Below the pieces are notes generated by a model. That model worked only from the letters and a program-made list of their open reading frames with translations, searched no databases and was not told the DNA's origin. A stretch of 64,000 nucleotides of DNA from Chloracidobacterium sp. UBA3360 (GTDB lineage: Bacteria > Acidobacteriota > Blastocatellia > Pyrinomonadales > Pyrinomonadaceae): NCBI GenBank assembly GCA_002360555.1, contig DEQS01000105.1:89341-153340 (forward strand). Reading direction: 5' to 3'. Made by a program: the position numbers and the translations under genes. The first letter of the stretch is position 1. Each line of letters begins with the position of its first letter. This document shows, in pieces, positions 51,261 to 59,390 of this stretch.

Positions 51261-51441
51261 ATTGGTAAAACCCATATAAAAAAAATTTCTAAATTGGTCA
51301 AACACCCTTGACAATTATTTTTGGCTTGGTACATAATAACTGCGCACTCAAGTACAAAGAAAACAAGCTAATATGAACGTCCGAGAGAATTACATCTTAA
51401 ACCAATTCCCACAACCGTTCGTATAATTGGTGTTACCAATT
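51261..51441 (+). promoter_or_regulatory. Promoter and GntR/FadR-type operators before the pectin-locus receptor
   Basis: A sigma-70 promoter is visible: TTGACA (51308-51313), 18 bases, CATAAT (51332-51337). A perfect 7-3-7 palindrome AATTGGT-GTT-ACCAATT lies at 51425-51441, downstream of the likely start point. A near copy ATTGGT-AAA-ACCCAT (one mismatch) lies at 51261-51275 and an AATTGGT half-site at 51292-51298. TTGGT-N3-ACCAA is the operator shape of FadR-subfamily GntR regulators (for example PdhR), and such a regulator is coded at 61867. The 353-bp gap holds no gene. Confidence 0.65.
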
Positions 51442-51520
51442 TAGTAAAATTAGGAAATTGTACAGGCGTACTGTCGCCACATAGTATTTTTGAGATATTA
51501 AAAAACAAGGACATCAGGTT

Positions 51521-54500
51521 ATGAAGACAACATTGATCCGCAAAGCGTTTATTTTCACAGCATTCTCGTTAGTTATTACCGTGTTTGCATCACTTGCCGC
51601 CGCACAGGATTATCGTGCGACGATTAATGGCAATGTAACTGACCCTAACGGTGCCGCCGTTGCCGGAGCAACTGTCACCGTTAAGAATAATGCAACCAAC
51701 ATCACCGTTTCGGTCACGACCAACGGTGAGGGTTCTTATGTAATACCGTTCATCGTCCCCGGAACTTATACTGTGACGGCGACCAGTAGCGGCTTTAAGA
51801 TCTCGACACGGGAAAATATTGTCTTAAAGGTGGACGACCGTCTGCCGCTTGATTTCACTCTTGAGATCGGGGCCGCTGCCGAGGTGAGCATTATCGCTGA
51901 TACCGAGCTGCTCGAACGCGGAACGGTCACGATCGGCACGTCGGTCAGCCAGCGCCAGATCGAAGAGCTTCCCCTTGCCGAAGGAGCTCCTTACGTTCTC
52001 GCCACACAGGCACCCGGCATGGTTTACACCGGCGACCCAAATTTCCAGGGCCCAACCGCTAACGGCAACCTCGCGGGTTTTCGCAGCAACGGCACCCAGG
52101 GAAATCAGGTCAACGCTTCGGGCGGAAACGTGATCAATCTTGATGGTTCTCCAAACTTGGCTTATGACGGGCAGGTTGCCTTTACACCGCCGTCAGCAGC
52201 TACCCGCGAATTTAAGGTACAGACCAACAGCTTTGACGCCCAGATGGGATTTACCGCCGGTGCGACCGTTAACGTTGCGACTAAAAGCGGTACGAACAAG
52301 TTCAATGGTGAAGTTTATTTTTACGACCGCGACAAGAGCAGGACGGCTAACAATTTCTTTAATAACAAAGCGGGCCTTCCCAAGCCGGAACGCAAATACA
52401 ATCGTTATGGCGGCGTGCTAACGGGCCCGATCTTTAAGGATAAGACGTTCTTTCTATTTTCCTATGAACGTCAAAAAGATAACGTTGCTCAGACCACCAC
52501 CTATTCTGTCCCGACTGCTTTGATGCGCCAAGGCAATTTCTCTGAGATACTCGCCACCACGCCCATTTACAATCCCGCATCAGCGTTTATGGGCAATTCG
52601 ACCTGCGGCCTAACGGGTACCTTAAACCGCGTGTGCCGCACCGCGTTCGCCGGCAACATCATCCCTATCGGTAGCATGTATGCTCCGGCTCTTGCGTTCA
52701 TGCAGTATTTTCCTGCACCAAATCTTCCCGGCGTTCAAAATAACTTCATCACAGACCAAAATCTGATACGTCCTTACAGGTCTTTCATGGGCAGGATCGA
52801 TCACAATATTAACGATAAAAACACTATTTTTGGTAAGTACTACCACAGCCGAAATACCGAGGACCGGTACAACCTGACCATGGCACCAGATTCGATCTTC
52901 CGCGGTTTCGAGAACCGCCGTAATAATGGTGCAAGCGCGACGTGGACCTCGACCCTTAGTTCTAACCTCTACTTTGACCTACGCGGCAGTTGGGGAAAAT
53001 TTGAGCTGATAAGATTTCAGGACGGACAGCCAACTGCGGGAGAGCTCGGCTTTACGGGTATTCCCAGCAGCCGTCAGGCAAATGTGTTCCCAAGATTCAA
53101 TTTCACAAACTTTCTAACCGTGGGATCACTTCGTGCGGATTACAATGACGGTCGAGATAGGCCGTTCGATATGCTGACAATTCAGCCAACGATGACGTAC
53201 ATTCGTGGAAACCATACCATGAAATTAGGATATGATTTCCGTCGTCTTCATGAACGGTTTAATTATGGTGGATATGCATCGGGGCAGTTTACTTTTCAGG
53301 GAACTTACACAATGCAGAACTCAAGCTCGGGCAATACTGAGCGTGACCGCCCGGGCCGCGATCTTGCATCGTTTCTGCTAGGCATTCCCGCTTCGGGTTC
53401 GATCGACAATCCGCAGGTCTACGACGTGTCGTCAGCCTATCACGGAGTGTTCGTACAAGATGACTGGAGAGTTACGTCTAAGCTAACGCTGAATTTGGGA
53501 ATACGTTACGAGATCGAAGGCGGCTATAAAGAAAAAGAAGCCCGAATGATCGTTGATTTTGACCGTGTAGCACCGAGCCCTATCGCTGCTCAGGTACTCG
53601 CCAATTATAATTCTAGCGTGCCCGCTGGCGTTCCGATCACCAATTTTCAAAATCTGAAAGGCGGGTTTATCTTCGCCGGTAGTGCGTCACAAGCCAATCA
53701 GTTGACGGATAAAAACAACTTCCAACCGCGTATTGGCATGTCTTACTCACCGGATCAAAAGACGATCATCCGTGCCGGATTTGGTACCTTTACGGCTCCG
53801 TTCCAGATCGTCAGCCAGAGCGTCGTATTCCAGCCCGGATTTTCGACGCCGACCACATTTACACCGACCCTTGATAACGGGCTCACGTTCGTCGCAACGC
53901 TGGCAAATGCATTCCCGAGCGGTATTCTGCCATCGGTCGGGTCTGCCAACGGCCTGATGACATTTACCGGGACCGACCTTACATCTGTCGGGAACAACGG
54001 TCCGACAACAATCATTTTGCAAAAAGAGAGAAAAAATGCGACCTACTCTAGGTTCATTGTTGGCGTTCAACGCGAACTCTGGGGCGGTATCGGCGTAGAG
54101 GCAACTTATGTTTATTCGAGGGGTGCTGATCTCGCCGTCAATCGTGAGCTTAACTTTATCCCCCGCAATTGTGTCCGCTCGGATACAGGCGGCCCGTGTC
54201 TGATAGATCTTGCAACTGCAAATCCGGCAACGCTCGTTGCCGATCTTGCCAGTGCAACGACCTACCTAAATGCGACCGTTGCAAATCCTTTCAGAACACT
54301 GATTCCTAGTAGTGCTACTTGGAATGCTGCGACCATCGCCAGACGCAGATTGTTGACCGCATTCCCGCAGTTTGGCAACGTGTCGGTTACGGAGTACAAC
54401 GGCACGAGCAACTACAATTCGGTCCAACTTCAGTTCATCAAACGCTTTACTCAAGGATTGTCGTTTAACGGTTCTTACACCTGGTCGCGTGAGCGTCTCA

Positions 54501-55144
54501 AGAACCAGTATCTTAATCCGCAGGACACCGAGCTGACCGAATATATTTCGCCGAATGAAAGGCCAAATCGGTTCACGCTGTCCACGATTTACGAACTTCC
54601 GTTTGGTAAGGGCCGTCAGTTTGGCAGTTCGTGGAATTCGGTTGTCAACGCAATATTTGGCGGTTGGCAGATGCAGGGTATATTTGAACGACAAAGCGGA
54701 GAGCCGCTCTTGTTGCCTAATCTCTATTACAACGGCGACATCACTCAGTTAATTAGTAACTACAGCGAAAAGAACGTTAATTTTGGACGCTATGGTGTCG
54801 ACATACCCGGCTGGGATATCTCTGGGTTTCGCATTGGCAGTACCGTTCCAGGAGTTGCTAACAACTTTACCAGCGGTAGTGCGATCACACTGAGGAATGT
54901 TCCCTTTACAACTGACAACCTTCGAAATCAGCGTTTTCTGAAATTTGATTTGGGACTTTCGAAGAACTTCAGGATTCGTGAAGGAATGAAGTTGCAGATC
55001 CGTATGGATGCTATCAACGCGCTGAATACACCATATTTCAGCTCGCCGAACGTCACGCCTTCGAGCTCGTCATTCGGATTTACGACGGCTCCGGTTCGTC
55101 AGCCGCCGCGTGACATACAGTTGGCAGCACGCTTCACATTCTAA
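51521..55144 (+). CDS. Oar/SusC-like TonB-dependent receptor of the pectin locus
   Basis: The 1207-residue outer-membrane protein has a signal peptide (IFTAFSLVITVFASLAAAQ), a CarboxypepD-regulatory domain (about 30-115, ATINGNVTDPNGAAVAGATVTVKNN), a plug-like region (GTSVSQRQIEELPL...) and a long barrel with repeated FNGEVYFYDRDKSRTANNFFNN-type acidobacterial segments, ending in AARFTF. This class is the main glycan receptor type of Acidobacteria. Position before the pectin enzymes suggests it imports pectin oligosaccharides. The TAA stop overlaps a hairpin arm (55144-55151) of the candidate attenuator. Confidence 0.87.
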   Translation: MKTTLIRKAFIFTAFSLVITVFASLAAAQDYRATINGNVTDPNGAAVAGATVTVKNNATNITVSVTTNGEGSYVIPFIVPGTYTVTATSSGFKISTRENIVLKVDDRLPLDFTLEIGAAAEVSIIADTELLERGTVTIGTSVSQRQIEELPLAEGAPYVLATQAPGMVYTGDPNFQGPTANGNLAGFRSNGTQGNQVNASGGNVINLDGSPNLAYDGQVAFTPPSAATREFKVQTNSFDAQMGFTAGATVNVATKSGTNKFNGEVYFYDRDKSRTANNFFNNKAGLPKPERKYNRYGGVLTGPIFKDKTFFLFSYERQKDNVAQTTTYSVPTALMRQGNFSEILATTPIYNPASAFMGNSTCGLTGTLNRVCRTAFAGNIIPIGSMYAPALAFMQYFPAPNLPGVQNNFITDQNLIRPYRSFMGRIDHNINDKNTIFGKYYHSRNTEDRYNLTMAPDSIFRGFENRRNNGASATWTSTLSSNLYFDLRGSWGKFELIRFQDGQPTAGELGFTGIPSSRQANVFPRFNFTNFLTVGSLRADYNDGRDRPFDMLTIQPTMTYIRGNHTMKLGYDFRRLHERFNYGGYASGQFTFQGTYTMQNSSSGNTERDRPGRDLASFLLGIPASGSIDNPQVYDVSSAYHGVFVQDDWRVTSKLTLNLGIRYEIEGGYKEKEARMIVDFDRVAPSPIAAQVLANYNSSVPAGVPITNFQNLKGGFIFAGSASQANQLTDKNNFQPRIGMSYSPDQKTIIRAGFGTFTAPFQIVSQSVVFQPGFSTPTTFTPTLDNGLTFVATLANAFPSGILPSVGSANGLMTFTGTDLTSVGNNGPTTIILQKERKNATYSRFIVGVQRELWGGIGVEATYVYSRGADLAVNRELNFIPRNCVRSDTGGPCLIDLATANPATLVADLASATTYLNATVANPFRTLIPSSATWNAATIARRRLLTAFPQFGNVSVTEYNGTSNYNSVQLQFIKRFTQGLSFNGSYTWSRERLKNQYLNPQDTELTEYISPNERPNRFTLSTIYELPFGKGRQFGSSWNSVVNAIFGGWQMQGIFERQSGEPLLLPNLYYNGDITQLISNYSEKNVNFGRYGVDIPGWDISGFRIGSTVPGVANNFTSGSAITLRNVPFTTDNLRNQRFLKFDLGLSKNFRIREGMKLQIRMDAINALNTPYFSSPNVTPSSSSFGFTTAPVRQPPRDIQLAARFTF

Positions 55145-55229
55145 TGTGACGTAGTTTGCTTTTTGCATCTAACTATCGAGCGTCACATAGACGACCATGC
55201 TTTACCGGCCGGTTATGTGACGCTTTTTT
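55144..55229 (+). promoter_or_regulatory. Terminator with a competing upstream arm (candidate attenuator)
   Basis: GCGTCACAT (55180-55188) and ATGTGACGC (55215-55223) form a 9-bp stem followed by TTTTTTA, an intrinsic terminator. A second copy of the pairing partner, ATGTGACG (55144-55151), begins on the last base of the receptor stop codon and can pair over 8 bp with 55181-55188, which would block the terminator. A ribosome stopping at the receptor stop codon would cover that arm. Control by translation of the receptor is therefore possible but unproven. Confidence 0.55.
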
Positions 55230-55244
55230 ATCTCAATTTTTAAC

Positions 55245-57239
55245 ATGAACGCCGCTCGTCTTTTTACAATATCACTGCTCGTTTTGTTAACAGTAGCTTC
55301 GGCAAGTGCCGCCGACATTACGGTTGCCGCCGATGGCACCGGTAACGTTAAAAGCGTACAGGCGGCGATTGACAAGGTCCCGGAGAATAACGCCAAGCGT
55401 TTTGTCATTGCCATAAAACCCGGCATATACAAAGAGCAGATCCGCATACCGGCGAACAAACCCTACATCTCATTTATTGGAACAGACGCGGAAAAGACCG
55501 TGCTGACCTTTAACCTGTCTAACAAAGATGCCGGTTCGACCTCGGCGAGCTACAGCACATATATCGGCGGACACGATTTTTACGCGGAGAATATTACTTT
55601 TGAAAATTCGTTTGGTCCGGGATCACAGGCCGTGGCAATACTGGTCGAAGCTGACCGTGCAATGTTCGACAAGTGCCATTTTCTAGGATGGCAGGACACG
55701 CTTTACGCCAAAAATGGGCGGCAGTACTACAAAGATTGCTACATCGAAGGGCACGTCGATTACATATTTGGTATGGCGGCGGCCGTGTTTGAGAATTGCC
55801 ATATTCACAGCAAAGGCGATGGCTATATCACGGCTCCAATGCGTTTCGCCGCGGACGAACCCGCGGGATTTATTTTTCATAAATGCCGTTTGACCAGCAA
55901 CAACACGAAAAACGGCATTTATCTCGGGCGGCCGTGGCGTGACTACGGCCGCACCGTATTTCTAAACACCGAGATGGACGCCGAGATCCGCCCCGAGGGC
56001 TGGCATCACTGGGAACCGCAACGAGAAAAGACAGCGTACTTTGCCGAATACGGTTCTACAGGCAAAGGGGCCAATCCCGAAGCCCGTGTAGCTTGGACAC
56101 GCAAACTCGGCGATGCGGATATCAAAGTGTTTTCGGTAGAGTATTTTCTAGGCGGCAAAGACGGATGGGATCCGTATCGAGGCGATAATTTCGCCTGGCA
56201 GGAAAAAACGGCTCCCGATTGGCAGCTCGTCACATGGGGCGAGGTCTTCAAACAAAAACCTCTGTGGTATCAGACCGACGAAGCCGCACGTATCGCCGAC
56301 CAATTATTGCTCTATCAAAAGGACAATGGCGGTTTTGAAAAAAATGTCGATATGGCGTTAATGCTCACAAAACCCGAACGTGACGCTCTCGCCGCAAAAA
56401 GATCCGATATCTCTGAGACGACGATCGACAATCGCACCACCTACACACAGGTCGCGTATCTTGGGCGTGTCATTACGGCCAGTTTGCTGAAATCTTCGCC
56501 TCCGGCCAACCTGCCAAAATATAAAGATGCTTTTAACAAGGGCGTTGACTATCTGTTGTCATACCAATATGAGAACGGCGGCTTTCCGCAGTATTTCCCT
56601 TTGAAAAAGGGCTATTATTCGCATATCACAATTAACGATGATGCGATGATCGGCGTGATGCGTTTGCTGCGTGACATCGCAAACCGCACCGACGATTACA
56701 AATTTGTCGGCGAAGAGCGTCGTGCAAAAGCGGAAAAGGCCGTCGCAAAAGCGACCGCCTTGATACTAAAACTACAGGTCGAGATCAAAGGCAAAAAGAC
56801 CGTCTGGGCACCGCAGTATGACGAGGTCAGCCTCAAACCGGCGTGGGCGCGCAAGTTCGAGCCGCCTGCTCTCTCGGCGGGTGAAAGCGTCGGCATCGTT
56901 CGCTTTTTAATGCAGGAAAAACAGACCCCAGAGATCACAGCCGCTGTCGAGGCCGCGATCACCTGGTTCAAGGCCAATCAGATAAACGGCATTCGTTGGG
57001 TTCGAACAAAGGGTGAAAGTGGGGTCGTAAAAGATAAATCAGCATCACCGATCTGGGCACGGTTTTACGAACTGGATACGATGAAACCGATATTTATCGG
57101 TCGCGACTCGGTCATCAAATATGACGTCGCCCAGATCGAAGCCGAGCGTCGAAACGGCTACGCATGGTATGTCGAGACGCCGCTCGGCCTGATCGAAAGA
57201 GAATATCCGAAATGGAAAACGCCAAAGGTAGAGCAATAG
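55245..57239 (+). CDS. Pectinesterase (CE8)-pectate lyase (PL10) fusion
   Basis: The 664 residues carry a signal peptide (FTISLLVLLTVASASA), an N-terminal CE8 pectin methylesterase domain (about 24-335; Gln128 in GPGSQAVA, Asp151 in GWQDTLY, Asp172 in GHVDYIFG, Arg229/Trp231 in GRPWRDY) and a C-terminal PelA/PL10 polysaccharide lyase domain (about 340-660, with DQLLLYQKDNGGFEKNVDM and YQYENGGFPQYFPL). The first domain removes methyl groups from homogalacturonan and the second cleaves the resulting pectate by beta-elimination. The next gene starts 4 bp after its stop. Confidence 0.93.
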   Translation: MNAARLFTISLLVLLTVASASAADITVAADGTGNVKSVQAAIDKVPENNAKRFVIAIKPGIYKEQIRIPANKPYISFIGTDAEKTVLTFNLSNKDAGSTSASYSTYIGGHDFYAENITFENSFGPGSQAVAILVEADRAMFDKCHFLGWQDTLYAKNGRQYYKDCYIEGHVDYIFGMAAAVFENCHIHSKGDGYITAPMRFAADEPAGFIFHKCRLTSNNTKNGIYLGRPWRDYGRTVFLNTEMDAEIRPEGWHHWEPQREKTAYFAEYGSTGKGANPEARVAWTRKLGDADIKVFSVEYFLGGKDGWDPYRGDNFAWQEKTAPDWQLVTWGEVFKQKPLWYQTDEAARIADQLLLYQKDNGGFEKNVDMALMLTKPERDALAAKRSDISETTIDNRTTYTQVAYLGRVITASLLKSSPPANLPKYKDAFNKGVDYLLSYQYENGGFPQYFPLKKGYYSHITINDDAMIGVMRLLRDIANRTDDYKFVGEERRAKAEKAVAKATALILKLQVEIKGKKTVWAPQYDEVSLKPAWARKFEPPALSAGESVGIVRFLMQEKQTPEITAAVEAAITWFKANQINGIRWVRTKGESGVVKDKSASPIWARFYELDTMKPIFIGRDSVIKYDVAQIEAERRNGYAWYVETPLGLIEREYPKWKTPKVEQ

Positions 57240-57243
57240 ACTT

Positions 57244-58650
57244 ATGACAACCAGACGTGATTTTGTAAAAACGCTATTAATAGGCTCAGCCGGGCTCGCG
57301 ATATTACCGCAGATCTCCTACGGCCAAAGCGATCCTTGGGCGACCGAGTACAAGCAGATACTTACCCGCATTGTGCCGCCAAAGTTTAAGAAAAAGGATT
57401 ACAGCATACTCAAGTATGGTGCAAAAGCCGGGGGCGAGGTCGATTGTCGCGCTGCAATAAATAAAGCTATCGACGCTTGTAACAAAGCCGGTGGCGGACG
57501 CGTCGTTGTTCCGGCGGGCGTATTTTTGACCGGTGCGATTCGGCTCAAATCAAATGTAAATCTGCACGTTTCAAAAGGTGCGACGCTCAAGTTTGCGACA
57601 AATCATGAGGCGTACTTGCCTGTCGTCCACACTCGTTGGGAGGGCATGGAGCTAATGCATTTGTCGCCGCTGATCTACGCCTACGAGCAGACAAATATTG
57701 CGATCACCGGCGAGGGAACGCTTGACGGCCAAGGTAAGTCGTTCTTTTGGAAGTGGCACGGCAACCCGCGTTACGGCGGCGATCCTAACGTGATCAGCCA
57801 GCGGGATGCTCGGGCGAAATTATACGAATACATGGACCGAAACGCACCGGTTGCGGAGCGCGTTTTCGGCGGCGAAAAAGACTATTTACGCCCGCAGTTC
57901 ATACAGCCATACAAGTGTAAGAACGTCCTTATCGAGGGCGTAAAGATCATCGATTCGCCAATGTGGGAAGTGCATCCGGTGCTGTGTGAGAACGTAACTG
58001 TTCGCAACGTGCACATCGCAACTCACGGCCCAAACAATGACGGCTGCGACCCAGAATCGTGCAAAGACGTGCTGATCGACAGCTGCTATTTCGACACGGG
58101 CGACGATTGTATCGCGATAAAATCGGGCCGGAACAATGATGGCCGCCGGCTCAACACTCCGACCGAAAACGTAATCATTCGCAACTGCACGATGAAAGAT
58201 GGCCACGGCGGTATTACCGTCGGCAGCGAGATCTCAGGCGGTGTTCGTAATGTGTTCGCCCACGATAACAAACTCGACAGCCCTGACCTGTGGACGGCCA
58301 TCCGGTTCAAAAACAACGCCTCGCGTGGCGGCAAACTCGAGAATTTCTATTACAAAAACAACACCATCGGCACGGTATCGCGAGCGGTGATAGAGATCGA
58401 TTTTAATTACGAAGAGGGTGCCAAGGGTGCGTACATCCCGCTCGTACGAAACGTACAGATCGACGGGCTGACGTGTGGTTCTGGCAATCGTGCGGTTGAT
58501 CTGCAGGGTCTCGACAATGCTCCGATCTACGATGTTTCACTCAAAAACTGCACCTTTGGCGCGATGAAAAACCCTAGCATAATGAAAAACGTTCAGGGCA
58601 TAAAACTCTCAAACGTAAAGATCGGCGGGAATTTAGTCGAGATTTTGTGA
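57244..58650 (+). CDS. GH28 polygalacturonase-like enzyme
   Basis: The 468-residue right-handed beta-helix enzyme has a twin-arginine-type leader (TTRRDFVKTLLIGSAGLAIL). GH28 catalytic residues are complete: NNDG (264-267, Asp266), TGDD (285-288), GHGG (320-323) and an R-x-K (RFKN) after them. It should hydrolyse galacturonan or rhamnogalacturonan chains. Its TGA overlaps the start of the next gene. Confidence 0.93.
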   Translation: MTTRRDFVKTLLIGSAGLAILPQISYGQSDPWATEYKQILTRIVPPKFKKKDYSILKYGAKAGGEVDCRAAINKAIDACNKAGGGRVVVPAGVFLTGAIRLKSNVNLHVSKGATLKFATNHEAYLPVVHTRWEGMELMHLSPLIYAYEQTNIAITGEGTLDGQGKSFFWKWHGNPRYGGDPNVISQRDARAKLYEYMDRNAPVAERVFGGEKDYLRPQFIQPYKCKNVLIEGVKIIDSPMWEVHPVLCENVTVRNVHIATHGPNNDGCDPESCKDVLIDSCYFDTGDDCIAIKSGRNNDGRRLNTPTENVIIRNCTMKDGHGGITVGSEISGGVRNVFAHDNKLDSPDLWTAIRFKNNASRGGKLENFYYKNNTIGTVSRAVIEIDFNYEEGAKGAYIPLVRNVQIDGLTCGSGNRAVDLQGLDNAPIYDVSLKNCTFGAMKNPSIMKNVQGIKLSNVKIGGNLVEIL

Positions 58651-59390
58651 TGAAGTACATTTTCGCATTTGGCTTGTTAGTTATGCTCGGAGCGATCACA
58701 ACGCCGGCTCAGATCACGGTCTATCTCGCTGGCGACTCGACCTGTGCAAACAAACTGCCTGAGAAACGCCCCGAAACCGGCTGGGGCGAGATGATGCAGC
58801 AGTATTTTGACCCGGCCAAGGTCGTCATCGACAATCACGCTCAAAACGGACGCAGCACAAAGACGTTCATATCGGAAGGCCGCTGGCAGGCGATCGTCGA
58901 TAAACTAAAAAAGGGTGATTTTGTTTTCGTCCAGTTTGGCCACAATGATGAGTCAAAAGAAAAGGGCGAGCGCTATACACCACCCGCCGATTACAGGGCT
59001 AATCTGATCCGATTTATCGCCGACGTTAAAGCCAAGAAAGCGAATATTGTACTGATGACGCCTGTTATGCGGCGAAGCTTTGATAAGGACGGTAACTTTG
59101 TGGATAAGCATCCACCGGAATATCCTGACGCCGTTCGAGCTGTCGCAAAAGAACAAAAGGTTCCGCTCATCGATATGCACCGAAAGAGCGAGGCTGTGAT
59201 CAAGCGGTATGGTGTCGAAGGTTCGCGGGCATTATTTTTACAGCTCAAGCCGGACGAAAACCCTAACTATCCAAAAGGCATTGAGGATAACACGCACTTT
59301 GTACCAAAAGGAGCCGAAGAAATGGCAAAGCTCGTGGTCGAAGGCATCCGTGAGGATAAGTTAAAATTACGCAAATATTTAAAGAAATGA
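58650..59390 (+). CDS. Rhamnogalacturonan acetylesterase, CE12-like SGNH hydrolase
   Basis: The 246-residue secreted SGNH esterase has a signal peptide (IFAFGLLVMLGAITTPAQ) and the four SGNH blocks: nucleophile Ser30 in YLAGDSTC, Gly/Asn block NHAQNGRSTKTF, VQFGHND (Asn99) and the Asp213/His216 pair in EDNTHF. The GWGEMMQQYFDP segment is characteristic of CE12. It removes acetyl groups from rhamnogalacturonan so that lyases and hydrolases can act. ATG 58650 overlaps the TGA of the GH28 gene; an in-frame GTG lies one codon earlier. The next gene overlaps by ATGA. Confidence 0.92.
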   Translation: MKYIFAFGLLVMLGAITTPAQITVYLAGDSTCANKLPEKRPETGWGEMMQQYFDPAKVVIDNHAQNGRSTKTFISEGRWQAIVDKLKKGDFVFVQFGHNDESKEKGERYTPPADYRANLIRFIADVKAKKANIVLMTPVMRRSFDKDGNFVDKHPPEYPDAVRAVAKEQKVPLIDMHRKSEAVIKRYGVEGSRALFLQLKPDENPNYPKGIEDNTHFVPKGAEEMAKLVVEGIREDKLKLRKYLKK

